Source of the DNA: DATLLN01 sp963809205
Lineage (GTDB): Bacteria; Actinomycetota; Thermoleophilia; Gaiellales; JAICJC01
DNA length: 64,000 bases
NCBI GenBank assembly: GCA_963809205.1
Contig: CAWEIS010000003.1
Location: 1 to 64,000 of the forward strand
Direction of reading: 5' to 3'
Shown: in pieces, positions 8,851-18,887 of the stretch
Numbering within the stretch: position 1 is the first letter of the stretch
Layout: every line of letters starts with the position of its first letter
Notes under the pieces: model-generated
Databases searched by the model: none
Seen by the model: only the letters and a program-made list of their open reading frames with translations
What the model was told of the DNA's origin: nothing
Program-made: the position numbers and the translations under genes

Positions 8851-9764
8851 CGGTCGCGAGCCCCGGATCCGCGGCCGCGGCCATCCGCTGCCCTTCTCCA
8901 AGGGCCGGATGGCGACGACGCTTGTTCCTGGCCGGCTTCGAGCCGGAGCGCAGCTACGCGATCGCCCGGGCCGTCGAGCGCTCGATCTCCGAGCTGCCGA
9001 CCGAGGAGATGACGCTGGAGGAGCTGTACATGGTGCTGGAGGAGGTGCTGGAGCGCGAGGAGGGCGAGCGGATGGTCGCCCGGTTCCGCGCGTGGCAGCG
9101 CGTCCTCAATCTCGATCGGCCGCTGATCATCCTGATCGGTGGCGGCACCGGCACCGGCAAGAGCTCGCTGGCGACCGAGGTCGCTTACCGGCTGGGCATC
9201 AGCCGGATCACATCGACCGACGTCGTCCGCCAGGTCATGCGCGCGTTCTTCGCGCCCGCGCTGATGCCCGCGCTGCACTACTCGTCGTTCGAGGCGGGAG
9301 AGGGGCTGCGGATCCCGATGCCCGACCCCGACGAGGGCGACCGCGCCCTGTTCGGATTCATCCAACAGGCCGAGCAGGTGGCCGTCGGAGCGGCCGCGGT
9401 GGTCGACCGGGCGATCGTCGAGGGGCTGTCGACTGTCGTCGAAGGCGTGCACCTGGTGCCCGGACTGATCGCGCCCGAGCAGCAGCCGGACGCGACCATC
9501 GTCCAGGTGATGCTCGCGATCGAGGACGAGGAGGCGCACCAGTCGCATTTCGTGGCGCGCGACCGGATCGCCGGAGGCGCGCGGGCGCTCGACCGCTACC
9601 TCAAGCGGTTCGGCGACATCCGGCGGATCCAGGACTACCTGGTGGCGCGCGCGGAGCGCGTCGGCGTGCCCGTGATCGACGCCTCGGACAGCGACGCGGC
9701 GCTGCGCGTGCTGCTCGATCTGATCCTCGAACGCGCGTCCGTCCAGCCCGACGCGGTACCCTGA
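8843..9764 (+). CDS. 2-phosphoglycerate kinase (one frameshift near 8925)
   Basis: Phosphorylates 2-phosphoglycerate to 2,3-diphosphoglycerate. The N-terminal part (REPRIRGRGHPLPFSKG) resembles the ATP-cone-like domain found in archaeal 2-PGKs. After one extra G near 8925 the kinase domain follows in a second frame: P-loop GGGTGTGKSS near residue 105, ISRITSTDVVRQVMR, and VEGVHLVPGL. The total of 922 nt equals 307 codons plus one base. GTG 8843 overlaps the synthetase stop (8848-8850), showing tight coupling of the two steps to cyclic 2,3-DPG. Confidence 0.87.
9757..9762 (+). promoter_or_regulatory. -10 element before glpX
   Basis: TACCCT (TANNNT) ends 6 nt before GTG 9769, inside the end of the upstream kinase gene. 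It suggests glpX also has its own leaderless transcript. Confidence 0.5.
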
Positions 9765-9768
9765 CGGC

Positions 9769-10777
9769 GTGGCCATACGGCAGCAGACCGAGCACGCGGA
9801 CGCCGGCTCGGATCAGCAGGCCGGCCTTTGCCCGTGCACCGACCTGGCGTCGGTGACCGAGAAATCGGCGCTGGCAGCGGGCCGCTACCTCGGCCGCGGT
9901 GACGGCCGGGCCGCCGACGAGGCGGCCAGCGTGGCCATGGCAGAGGCGCTCCAGGAGATGCCGCTGTCCTGCCGGATCGTGATCGGCCGCACCGACGAGG
10001 GCCACCCGCTCGCCGAGGGCGTCGAGCTGGGCGGCGGCGGCCGACGGCTCGATCTGGCGCTCGATCCGGTCGAGGGGCCGGCGGTGGTCGCCCGCGGCGG
10101 CGTCGGTGCGCTCTCGATCATCGCCGCCGGCAGTCCGGAGAGCATGATGCCGGTGCCGCGCATGTACATGAAGAAGATGGTGGTCGGGCCCGGTGGCGAA
10201 GGGCGTGATCGACCTCAACCTGAGCGTCTCCGAGAACCTGAACGCGGTCGCCGAGGCGTTCGGCCGGAGCGTCGCCGACATCACCGCGGTCGTGCTCGAC
10301 CGGCCGCGCCACGAGGATCTGATCGCCGAGATCCGCGAGGCCGGCGCCCGCATCAAGGTGATCGCCGACGGCGACATCACGGCCACTGTCGAGGTCGCCA
10401 TCCGCGGCACCAACGACCACCTGGCGGTGGGCATCGGCGGCTCGTCCCAGGGCGTCATCTCGGCGGCGGCGCTGCAGTGCCTGGGCGGCCAGATCCAGGC
10501 GCAGCTATGGCCGCTGTCACGCACCGAGATCCGCCGCGCGCAGGAGGTCGGCATCGAGGACGTCTCGCGCATCTTCGGGATCGAGGATCTCGTCCGCGGC
10601 GACATGATGGTCGTCGGCACCGGCATCTCGAACGGCGACCTGCTGCGCGGCGTGCGGTACTTCGCCGGCGGCGCGCGGACGCAGTCGATCGTGCTCTGCC
10701 AGCGCTGCGGCCGGGTGCGGTTCGTCGATTCCATCCACCTTTTCTCGCGCGACCGACATATGGAGATCCGCCTGTGA
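9769..10777 (+). CDS. glpX: Class II fructose-1,6-bisphosphatase GlpX (one frameshift near 10190)
   Basis: Dephosphorylates fructose 1,6-bisphosphate in gluconeogenesis; GlpX is the usual FBPase of actinobacteria. The first part has the metal/substrate region DLALDPVEGPAVVA and PRMYMKKMVVGP. After one extra G near 10190 the second frame continues AKGVIDLNLSVSENLNAVAEA, IADGDITATVEVAI, VGIGGSSQGVISAAALQCLGG, all GlpX signatures. 1009 nt is 336 codons plus one base, as expected for one insertion. The end (DSIHLFSRDRHMEIRL) overlaps the next gene start. It shares a cluster with phosphoglycerate enzymes, consistent with lower glycolysis/gluconeogenesis. Confidence 0.92.
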
Positions 10778-11586
10778 CCCTGCTGTACGAACTGCACGAC
10801 CAGGCCCGCGAGCGCGGGGTCGAGGGCTACCGCAGGATGTCGAAGGCGGAGCTCGAGGTGGCGCTGGGTCTGGCCGAGCCGCCGGGGCCGACCGCGGTCG
10901 AGTCCGAGGTGCGCGGCGCGCTGGGCGTGCTCGTGCTGACCGGCGCCAACGACGAGAACGCGTTGTCGCTGGAGACGCTCGAGGCGCTGGCGGACGCGGC
11001 GGAGCGGCTGGCGGCGGACGAGGACGTGCGGATGATCGCGATCACCGGAGCGGGGCCGCGGATCTTCTCGTCGGGCGCCGACCTGAACGCGGTGCGCGGC
11101 CTGCCCGGATCGGAGGTCACCGCGCGCGGCACGGCGGCCTGCGAGCGGATCGCGACGCTGCCGGTGCCGACGATCGCGCTGCTCAACGGGCATGCCGTGG
11201 GCGGGGCGATCGACCTGGCGATGGCGTGCGACTGGCGGATCGCCGCGCAGAGCGCCAAGCTGCGGTTCATCCACAACGAGCTGGGCTACTGCCCGCCGTG
11301 GGGCGGCGCACAGCGGCTCGGCCGCGTGATCGCTCCGGGCGCCGCGCTGCGGCTGTTCGCGACGTGCGAGCTGATCTCGGTCGACGAGGCGCGGCAGCTG
11401 GGCATCGTCGACGCGGTGGTCGCGCGCGAGAAGCTGGAGGGCCGGGCCGAGGCGCTCGCCGTCAAGGTCGCCCGCGCGGGCCGCGAGGCGGTCGCGCGGA
11501 CGAAGGTGCTGCTGGTGCCCGGAGCCGGCATCCACGATCACGAGGACACGTTCGCGGCGCTGTGGGACGCTAAGCTTTCGGCATGA
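10774..11586 (+). CDS. Crotonase-fold protein with N-terminal Rho-N/SAP-like segment
   Basis: 270 residues. Residues 1-32 (LHDQARERGVEGYRRMSKAELEVAL) look like the short helix-extended-loop-helix segment of Rho N-terminal/SAP-type domains. The rest is an enoyl-CoA hydratase/isomerase fold with the oxyanion-hole segments ITGAGPRIFSSGADLNAV and NGHAVGGAIDLAMACDWR. By alignment with classical hydratases the first catalytic Glu is Asp (AIDLAMACD) and the second is replaced (His or Asn in FIHNELGY), so classical hydration is doubtful; isomerase, hydrolase or non-canonical chemistry is possible. The GTG start overlaps the glpX stop. Confidence 0.8.
   Translation: MTLLYELHDQARERGVEGYRRMSKAELEVALGLAEPPGPTAVESEVRGALGVLVLTGANDENALSLETLEALADAAERLAADEDVRMIAITGAGPRIFSSGADLNAVRGLPGSEVTARGTAACERIATLPVPTIALLNGHAVGGAIDLAMACDWRIAAQSAKLRFIHNELGYCPPWGGAQRLGRVIAPGAALRLFATCELISVDEARQLGIVDAVVAREKLEGRAEALAVKVARAGREAVARTKVLLVPGAGIHDHEDTFAALWDAKLSA
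11571..11576 (+). promoter_or_regulatory. -10 element before SufT-like gene
   Basis: TAAGCT ends 6 nt before ATG 11583 within the end of the crotonase gene; a possible internal leaderless promoter in the cluster. Confidence 0.45.
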
Positions 11587-11882
11587 GCGTTACCGCCGCC
11601 GACGTGTTCGAAGCACTGCGCGAGGTCGAGGACCCCGAGCTGGGGATGGACGTGGTCGATCTCGGCCTGGTCTACGACGTGGCGGTCGAGGGTGACCGCG
11701 TCAAGGTGCTCTACTCGCTGACCTCGATGGGCTGCCCGGCGGGGCAGATGATCGAGGAGGGCATCCGCGACGCGGCGATGCGGATCGCTGGTATCGAGCA
11801 GGTCGACGCCGAGCTCACCTTCACGCCCCCGTGGACGCCCGACATGATGTCGGACGACGCGAAGTTCGTCTTGGGCTTCTAG
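11583..11882 (+). CDS. MIP18/DUF59 family metal-sulfur cluster assembly factor (SufT/PaaD-like)
   Basis: 99 residues, entirely the MIP18 (DUF59) domain: EVEDPELGMDVVDLGLVYDV at the N-terminus and the conserved Cys in SMGCPAGQMIEEG, ending with the typical FTPPWTPDMMSDDAK. SufT-type proteins help mature Fe-S proteins; PaaD-type act on ring hydroxylation complexes. No phenylacetate genes are present, so the SufT-like role is favoured. Overlaps the crotonase stop by 4 nt, as the last gene of the cluster. Confidence 0.88.
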   Translation: MSVTAADVFEALREVEDPELGMDVVDLGLVYDVAVEGDRVKVLYSLTSMGCPAGQMIEEGIRDAAMRIAGIEQVDAELTFTPPWTPDMMSDDAKFVLGF

Positions 11883-11921
11883 CCCCAGTCGCGCCTGGTC
11901 GCAGGCACACTGCTACGAGCG

Positions 11922-12389
11922 CTACCCGCGCGAGCGAATCGCGCCGCCCGCGACCTGGTCGATGCGGCCGAGGAACGATGACTCGTCCTCGCCGCTGCGC
12001 AGCGTCGTGTGCGCGATGTGCAGCTCTGGCGTGACAGTCTCGCCCGAGGGCAGCGTCACCTGGGGCGCCGCCAGCGGGCTGCGGCACAGCGCCGCCAGCT
12101 CACCGTCGTCCCAGCCCTCGGTGAGCAGCGCGAACTCCGTCCCGCCGATCCGGTAGGCGCCGACCAGGCTTGCCCTGCGTGAGAGGTCGCTGAGATGGCC
12201 GCCGACCTCGACCAGCACCTTGTCGGCGGCGGCCGTGCCCGAGCGGGCGGCCAGCGGTTTCACGTTGGCCACGTCGACCTGCACGAGCCCGAGTGGGCGG
12301 CTCCCGGCGATCATCGCGTGCAGGTCGTCGAAGAACCCGCGGCGGCTGACCAGCCCGGTCAGGGGATCTGTGTCGGCGCGATCGCTCAT
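11922..12389 (-). CDS. Stand-alone degenerate GGDEF-domain protein
   Basis: 155 residues starting at ATG 12389 behind a Shine-Dalgarno-like AGGGAG. The domain opens with the typical ADTDPLTGLVSRRGFFDDL and carries RIGGTEFALL in place of GGDEF (Asp to Thr), with the upstream metal-Asp region VQVDVANVKPL altered too. No inhibitory RxxD site is seen. It is likely catalytically impaired as a diguanylate cyclase and may bind nucleotides or act as a scaffold. No sensor domain is attached. Confidence 0.8.
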   Translation of the reverse strand: MSDRADTDPLTGLVSRRGFFDDLHAMIAGSRPLGLVQVDVANVKPLAARSGTAAADKVLVEVGGHLSDLSRRASLVGAYRIGGTEFALLTEGWDDGELAALCRSPLAAPQVTLPSGETVTPELHIAHTTLRSGEDESSFLGRIDQVAGGAIRSRG

Positions 12390-12449
12390 CTCCCTCACCT
12401 TAGCGCCCTGCCATCCCTGGGGAAGAGGTCGGTGCGAGATACTCCGCCG

Positions 12450-13733
12450 ATGACTCCCGCCGACCGCAGGCTGCTGCGCGCCAGGCTCGACGTCGCGTTG
12501 TGGCCGATCCCGGCAGTGCTGACGGTGCTCGCCGCCGTCCTGGCCGAGCTGGTTTCGCGGATTCCATACGACACCGCCCAGGCGCTGCTGGTGCTCCCGG
12601 ACTTCGGCCCGAGCACTGCGCTGGCCGTGCTCTCGGCCATCGCCACCGGCATGCTCACATTCACCGGCCTGGTCGCCGCCGTGATCCTGCTCGCGCTGCA
12701 GTTCGGCGCGAGCCAGCTCAGCCCCCGGCTGCTGCGCACGCTTGTCGGCCGCTCGCCGGCCAAGTGGGCACTCGGCGCCTCGATCGCCGCGTTCGTCTAC
12801 TCCCTGCTGGTGATCGGCGAGGTCTCTCCGCAGGGCTCGAGCGACAGCGTGCCCGCGCTGGCCGTCGAGATCGCGATCGTGCTGGTGATCGCCGCCATCG
12901 GCGCGTCGCTGTACCTGCTGCACGCGACCACGCAGGCGCTGCGCGTCGCCCGGGTCGCCACCGAGGTCGCCCAACAGGGGATGACGGTGATCGAGCAGGC
13001 GTACCCCCACGTGGCGGGGGACGCGGCGGCCGCGCCGCCGGCCCTGCCGGACGGGGCCGGTACGACTGTGGCGTGGGCCGGTCACCCGGGCGTGATCGCC
13101 GGCGTGGAGCTGGCCCCGCTGGTGGCAATCGCGTCGCGCGAGAACCTGGTGGTCGAGCTGATCCCGGCGGTCGGCGACAGCGTGGAGACCGGATCGGATC
13201 TGATGCGCGTCTGGGGATCCGGCGCTACGGCCGGCCTGACCGGCGCGATCGTGGTCAGCGACGAGCGGACGTTCGAGCAGGATCCGATGTTCGCGTTCCG
13301 GATCTTGGTCGACGTCGCCATCCGAGCGCTCTCGCAGGCGATCAACGACCCGACCACCGCCACCCAGTGCCTGCACCGGATCCAGGCGCTGCTCGCGACC
13401 GTCGGCTGCCGCCGGCTGGAGGCCGACGTGCAGACCGACTCGTCCGGCGCGATCCGGGTCGTCGTGCCCTCGCCCTCCTGGGACGACTACATGGACCTCG
13501 GGCTCTCGGAGATCCGGCGCGCCGGAGCGGGACAGTTTCAGGTCGCCCGCCGCATGCGCGCGCTGCTCGATCACCTGGACGCGGTCTGTCCCGAGCCGCG
13601 GCGCGCCGCGATCGCTCGCCATCGGGCCGCGCTCGACGAGTCCATCCAGGCGAACTTCCCGGTCGAGACCGACCGCCGGTTCGCCTCCACCGCGGACGCA
13701 CAGGGCGTCGGCGGCGCGCGGCGCTCGGTCTGA
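12450..13733 (+). CDS. DUF2254 family membrane protein
   Basis: 427 residues. Four hydrophobic segments in the first 170 residues (around 15-40, 55-85, 110-130 and 145-165), then a soluble C-terminal domain. TGLVAAVILLALQFGASQLSPRLLRTL and VDVAIRALSQAINDPTTATQCLHRI are the hallmark segments of DUF2254. Function is unknown for the family; the architecture recalls channels or sensors with a cytoplasmic domain. ATG 12450 is the first start matching the family N-terminus. Confidence 0.88.
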   Translation: MTPADRRLLRARLDVALWPIPAVLTVLAAVLAELVSRIPYDTAQALLVLPDFGPSTALAVLSAIATGMLTFTGLVAAVILLALQFGASQLSPRLLRTLVGRSPAKWALGASIAAFVYSLLVIGEVSPQGSSDSVPALAVEIAIVLVIAAIGASLYLLHATTQALRVARVATEVAQQGMTVIEQAYPHVAGDAAAAPPALPDGAGTTVAWAGHPGVIAGVELAPLVAIASRENLVVELIPAVGDSVETGSDLMRVWGSGATAGLTGAIVVSDERTFEQDPMFAFRILVDVAIRALSQAINDPTTATQCLHRIQALLATVGCRRLEADVQTDSSGAIRVVVPSPSWDDYMDLGLSEIRRAGAGQFQVARRMRALLDHLDAVCPEPRRAAIARHRAALDESIQANFPVETDRRFASTADAQGVGGARRSV

Positions 13734-13847
13734 GCCCTCCCCCCGGACGGGGGATGCCGCGATTCGGCCGACTTGGGGAACCACCCGCGACGCCTGCCGA
13801 CGATCACAGGTCGGTACCGATCGTCCGCCGTGAAGGAGGAAGCGCTC

Positions 13848-14294
13848 GTGCGCGCCATTCGAGACCTGTCCCTCGGCCGGAAGCTCTTCGGAGGCTTCGG
13901 CCTGATCGTCCTGCTGCTGATCTGCGTCGGCGGCGCCGGCCTGTGGTCGGCCTTGGCGATGCGCTCCGACGCCGATGCGATGTCGCACGCGACCGACCTG
14001 GCGTCCGACGCCTCGCGGCTGGAGACCCTCGCGGCCGGGTTGGCCGTCGACGGCTCGGACGATGACGCTACGGCGCTGCGCTCTCGGCCGGCCGCGCTCG
14101 ACCGCGGCCGGCTGTCCGCTGCGCAGCGGTCGGGCGTCGAGAAGGCAGCATCGTCGCTTGGCGACTGGTCGCCGGCTACAGGGTCCCGTGAGGAGCGGCT
14201 GAGCGGCATCGCGAAGGTCGGTGAGCGGCTGATCGTGCTGATCGACGCCACGGCGATGGTGGGCGACCTGGGCATCGCCGAGGAGGCGGCATGA
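13848..14294 (+). CDS. Short chemoreceptor-like membrane sensor lacking HAMP and signalling domains
   Basis: 148 residues from GTG 13848, which has a strong Shine-Dalgarno AAGGAGGA (13833-13840) with 7-nt spacing. IRDLSLGRKLFGGFGLIVLLLICVGG is the typical N-terminus and first membrane helix of methyl-accepting chemotaxis proteins; the remainder is the helical extracytoplasmic part. No second membrane helix, HAMP or methyl-accepting domain follows. The gene ends in an ATGA overlap with the LuxR response regulator, so the two probably work as a unit or are remnants of a larger sensor. A deletion product is possible. Confidence 0.65.
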   Translation: MRAIRDLSLGRKLFGGFGLIVLLLICVGGAGLWSALAMRSDADAMSHATDLASDASRLETLAAGLAVDGSDDDATALRSRPAALDRGRLSAAQRSGVEKAASSLGDWSPATGSREERLSGIAKVGERLIVLIDATAMVGDLGIAEEAA

Positions 14295-14962
14295 GCGACT
14301 GCACGATCCCTGCCGGGGCGCCTGTCACACTGCAGGGGATGACCGGTTCTCGCCTGCGCTGCATCCTCGTCGACGACCACCCGGCGATCCGCGTCGGCGT
14401 GCGATCGATGCTGGCCGCCGGCCACATCAGCGTGGTCGGCGAGGCGCAGAGCGGCGAGGCGGCCGTCGAGCTCGTCGCCCGCCGGCTGCCGGACGTCGTT
14501 GTGATGGACGTCAACCTCGGCCGCGGGATGGACGGATTCGCGGCATGCCGCGAGATCACCGTCAACGATCCGCGGATCGGCGTCGTACTGCTGACCGGCT
14601 TCGGCGAGCGGGGCTACGCGCCCAGGGCACTCGAGCACGGCGCCCGCGGCTACGTGCTCAAGCACGCGCCCGCGGACGACATGGTGCGTGCCGTGCGGAC
14701 CGTCGCCGCCGGCGGCGTCTACGTCGACCCGGTCGCGGCGCTTGACCTAGTCGCTCCGGCCGGCGAGGAGCTCAGCCCGCGCGAGAGCGAGGTGCTGACG
14801 CTGCTGCAGGACGGCCACCGGTCGTCCGACATCGCCCGTCGGCTGTTCATCTCCAAGGCGACGGTGCGCTCGCACGTCCGCAACGCGATGACCAAACTCA
14901 ACGCCAGGACGTTCACGCAAGCGGTCGCCGAGGCGGTCCGCCGCAGCCTGATCTCGGCCTAG
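14291..14962 (+). CDS. LuxR/NarL-family response regulator
   Basis: 223 residues. Receiver domain with the acidic pair in CILVDDHPAIR, phospho-acceptor Asp in DVVVMDVNLG, Thr in VVLLTGFGE and Lys in GYVLKHAPADD. C-terminal LuxR helix-turn-helix: LSPRESEVLTLLQDGHRSSDIARRLFISKATVRSHV. It is a DNA-binding transcription factor, presumably phosphorylated by a kinase encoded elsewhere, since no histidine kinase is adjacent. Translationally coupled to the short chemoreceptor-like gene upstream. The usable start may be the internal MTGSRLRCILVDD. Confidence 0.92.
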   Translation: MSDCTIPAGAPVTLQGMTGSRLRCILVDDHPAIRVGVRSMLAAGHISVVGEAQSGEAAVELVARRLPDVVVMDVNLGRGMDGFAACREITVNDPRIGVVLLTGFGERGYAPRALEHGARGYVLKHAPADDMVRAVRTVAAGGVYVDPVAALDLVAPAGEELSPRESEVLTLLQDGHRSSDIARRLFISKATVRSHVRNAMTKLNARTFTQAVAEAVRRSLISA

Positions 14963-15956
14963 ACCCCGGCGTCCGTCTCGTCCAGCCAGCACGCCCGGGC
15001 GTGGCCCGGGTCGGTGGCGACGGGGATCAGCTCGTGCGGGTCGTCGACCGGGCAGCGGTCGAACGCCTGCGGGCAGCGCGGGTGAAACCGGCAGCCGGAG
15101 GGCACCTGTGACGCGTCGGGGAGCTCGCCCTCGAGGATCTCGCGCTTGAGTCCGGCCCGCGGGTAGGGCGTCGGCACCACCGAGAGCAGTGACCGCGTGT
15201 ACGGGTGCTGCGGGTTGGCGAGCACCTGCTCCGTCGTCCCCTGTTCGACCACGCGGCCGAGGTACATGACAGCCACCCGGTCGCACATCGCCCAGGCCAG
15301 TCCGACGTCGTGGGTGATGAAGATCAGCGACAGCCCCTGCTCGCGCTTCAGCTCCATCAGCAGGTGGATTACCTGCGCGCGGACCGACACGTCGAGGCCC
15401 GACACCGGCTCGTCGCAGACGAGGCCCTCGGTGCCCAGCACCAGCGCCGCGGCGATCACGACGCGCTGGCGCTGGCCCCCCGACAGCTCGTGAGGATACC
15501 GCTCCCAGTAGCGCGCCGCGGGGCGCAGCCCGGCGTTCTCGAGCGCGGCGACCGCCATCGCCGTGCGCTGATCGCCGCGCTTGCCGATACCGTGGATCTG
15601 CAGCGGCTCCTGGACGAGCGCGCCGACGGTCATCCGCGGGTTGAGCGACTGGTACGGATCCTGGAACACCATCTGGATCCGCCGCCGCAGCTTGCGCAGG
15701 CCGGTCGATCGGAGCGGGGCGCCCTCGAACTGCACGTCGCCGCCGGTCGGCGGCTCCAGCCCGAGCAGCACGCGGCCAAGTGTTGACTTGCCGCAGCCGG
15801 ACTCGCCGACGATCCCCAGCACCTCGCCGCGGTTCCAGGTCATGTCGACGCCGTCCAGCGCGCGGACAACCCGCTTCGGACGGGTGCCGCGGATCGGGAA
15901 GTGCACCTCGAGCCCCCGGATCTCGAACAGCGGCGCCTGGGTGGTCGTCTCGACGC

Positions 15957-15960
<4 letters not shown>
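14959..15960 (-). CDS. oppF: Oligopeptide ABC transporter ATP-binding protein OppF-like
   Basis: 333 residues; last gene of the five-gene transporter operon. Walker A GESGCGKSTLGR near residue 52, Q-loop VFQDPYQSLNPRM, signature ELSGGQRQRVVIAAAL, Walker B LVCDEPVSGLD, H-loop FITHDVG. The C-terminal oligopeptide/dipeptide transporter extension has the cysteine motif GCRFHPRCPQAFDRC...ACW, which in this family can bind an Fe-S cluster. The GTG start overlaps the upstream oppD stop by 4 nt. It energises peptide uptake together with OppD. Confidence 0.93.
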
Positions 15961-16969
<1,009 letters not shown>

Positions 16970-16973
<4 letters not shown>

Positions 16974-17927
16974 CGCCGCTCCCGGAGACGCGGGTTGATG
17001 AGCTCCTCGATCGCGTAGCCGATCATCGTGAACGCCATCACAAGCAGGCAGATGCAGATCCCCGGCGGCACGAAGTACCACCATGATCCCTGCGCCACGG
17101 CGCCAGACTGGTTCGCCGTGTCGAGCATCGTTCCCCAGGACGGCTTGCTGAGGTCGCCCAGGCCGAGGAAGGAGAGCGTCGACTCGGACAGGATCGAGAT
17201 GGCGATGATCAGCACCGTGTTGGCGAAGATCAGCGGCAGCACGTTGGGCAGGATCTGCTTGCGCAGCACCCACGGCGTCCGGGCGCCCAGCGCCCGTGAC
17301 CGCTCGACGAACGTGCGCTCCTTGGTGGACAGCACCTGGCTGCGGATGATCCGCGAGGTGCCCGCCCAGCCGGTGATCCCGATGACGATGATGATGATCC
17401 CCAGCTTGCCGCCGGGCCAGTTCGCCGCCCGCTGCTCGAGCAGCGACACCAGCACGATCGCCAGCGGCAGGAACGGGATCACCAGGAACCAGTCGTCGAT
17501 AGCGGTCAGGATGTTGTCGATCAACGCCGCCGGAGAAGCCTGCGATGATGCCGACGAAGCCGCCGATGACGGCCGAGACCATGGCCGCGGCGACGCCGAC
17601 GGTCAGCGAGATCCGGGTGCCATAGACCAGCAGCGAGAAGATGTCGCGTCCGGTCTCGTCGGTGCCCAGCGGGTGCAGCGGGTGCAGCGACGGCGGCGCC
17701 ATCACGTCCCTCGAGAAGGACGTCGCGGAGCTCGGGTTCTCCAGCGCGATCCACGGTGCGAAGATCGCGACCAGCACGAAGAAGACGAGCAGGATCAGCC
17801 CGACCATGCCGCTGCGGGTGGTGCGGAGCAGCGCCAGCGAGCGCACCGTGCCCGCCCACAGCCGGCCGAATGCGCCCTTCGTCTCGGGGAGCGCGACCTG
17901 GGTCTCGACGGGCGGATCGACGGCCAT
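16970..17927 (-). CDS. oppC: Oligopeptide ABC transporter permease OppC-like (one frameshift near 17523)
   Basis: About 318 residues when joined. The N-terminal part (ATG 17927) has the cytoplasmic tail, a first membrane helix GMVGLILLVFFVLVAIFAP and HPLGTDETGRDIFSLLVYGTR, diagnostic of OppC/DppC. The frame breaks after GGFVGIIAGFSGG and resumes as IDNILTAIDDWFLVIPFLPL, with the EAA-type loop ERSRALGARTPWVLRKQILPNVLPL. 958 nt is 319 codons plus one base: one inserted base. The stop overlaps the oppD start. Confidence 0.9.
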
Positions 17928-17929
17928 CG

Positions 17930-18887
17930 CTAGCGACGCACCCGTGGGTCGAGGTAGGTGTAGGCAAGGTCGGCGGCCAGGTTGGCGAGGATCACGGCGG
18001 CCGATGCGACCAGGAAGACGCCCTGCAGCAGCGGGTAGTCCTTGTTGAGGATCGCGTTGTACGTGAGCAGGCCCATCCCCGGCCAGGAGAACAGCGTCTC
18101 GACCACCGTGGCGCCGGACACGATGAAGCCGAGGTTGATCGCCGTCAGGGCGACGACCGGCAGGATCGCGTTGCGGGTGGCGTGGTGGAGGACGCGGTGG
18201 CCGGGCAGGCCGACCGCCCGGCTGGTCGTGACGAAGTCCTCGCGGAGGGTGTCGGACAGCGCCGAGCGCATGATCACGACCCACTGGCCGACGATCCCGA
18301 TCGTCAGCGTGAGGATGGGCAGCACGGCGTGCTGCGTCACGTTCCAGGTGTAGCCGAGCGTCGAGAACTCGGCGCCCGGCTCGGATTTCTGGCCGGTGGG
18401 GAAGAGGCCGAGGAGGACGGCGAAGAACCAGATCAGGAGCATCCCCGCCCAGAAGTCCGGCATCGCGTAGAAGAACAGCGACGACTGGACGACCCCGGTG
18501 TCGCCTGGTGAGCCGCGATTGGCCGCCGCGTAGATGCCCAGCCACGTGCCGATGATCACCGCCAGGATGGTCGACGTGCCGACCAGGATCAGCGTGTTCG
18601 GCATCGCCTTGCGGATCATGGTGGATACCGGCTGGTTGGTCTGGAAGCTGACGCCGAGGTTGCCGTGCAGGGTCTGAGACGACGTAGATCCGGAACTGCG
18701 TCAGGTAGCTCTCCCGCAGTCCGCGCTCTTTGATCAGCCGCTCCCGGCCGGCCTCGGAGAGCCGCGGGTTGCCGCGGATCAGATCCTTGATCGGATCGCC
18801 GGCGATCCGGAACAGGAAGAAGTTGAAGACCAGCACGAACAGCAGGGTGCCGATGGCGAACAGCACCTTGGAGAGCACCACCCTCAC
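17930..18887 (-). CDS. oppB: Oligopeptide ABC transporter permease OppB-like (one frameshift near 18675)
   Basis: About 318 residues when joined. GTG 18887 overlaps the upstream substrate-binding gene stop (GTGA). The N-terminal helix VLSKVLFAIGTLLFVLVFNFFLF is followed by GDPIKDLIRGNP. One extra T near 18675 breaks the frame, then LHGNLGVSFQTNQPVSTMIRKAMPNT continues to 17930. The EAA loop is seen at DFVTTSRAVGLPGHRVLHHATRNAILP, and FSWPGMGLLTYNAILNKDYPL is typical of OppB/DppB. 958 nt equals 319 codons plus one base. Confidence 0.9.

Noticed and set aside
8583..8925. Programmed ribosomal frameshifting in the cyclic-DPG genes
   Set aside because: Indels of the same kind occur in many unrelated genes, and no slippery sequence or downstream structure stands out; sequence error is simpler.
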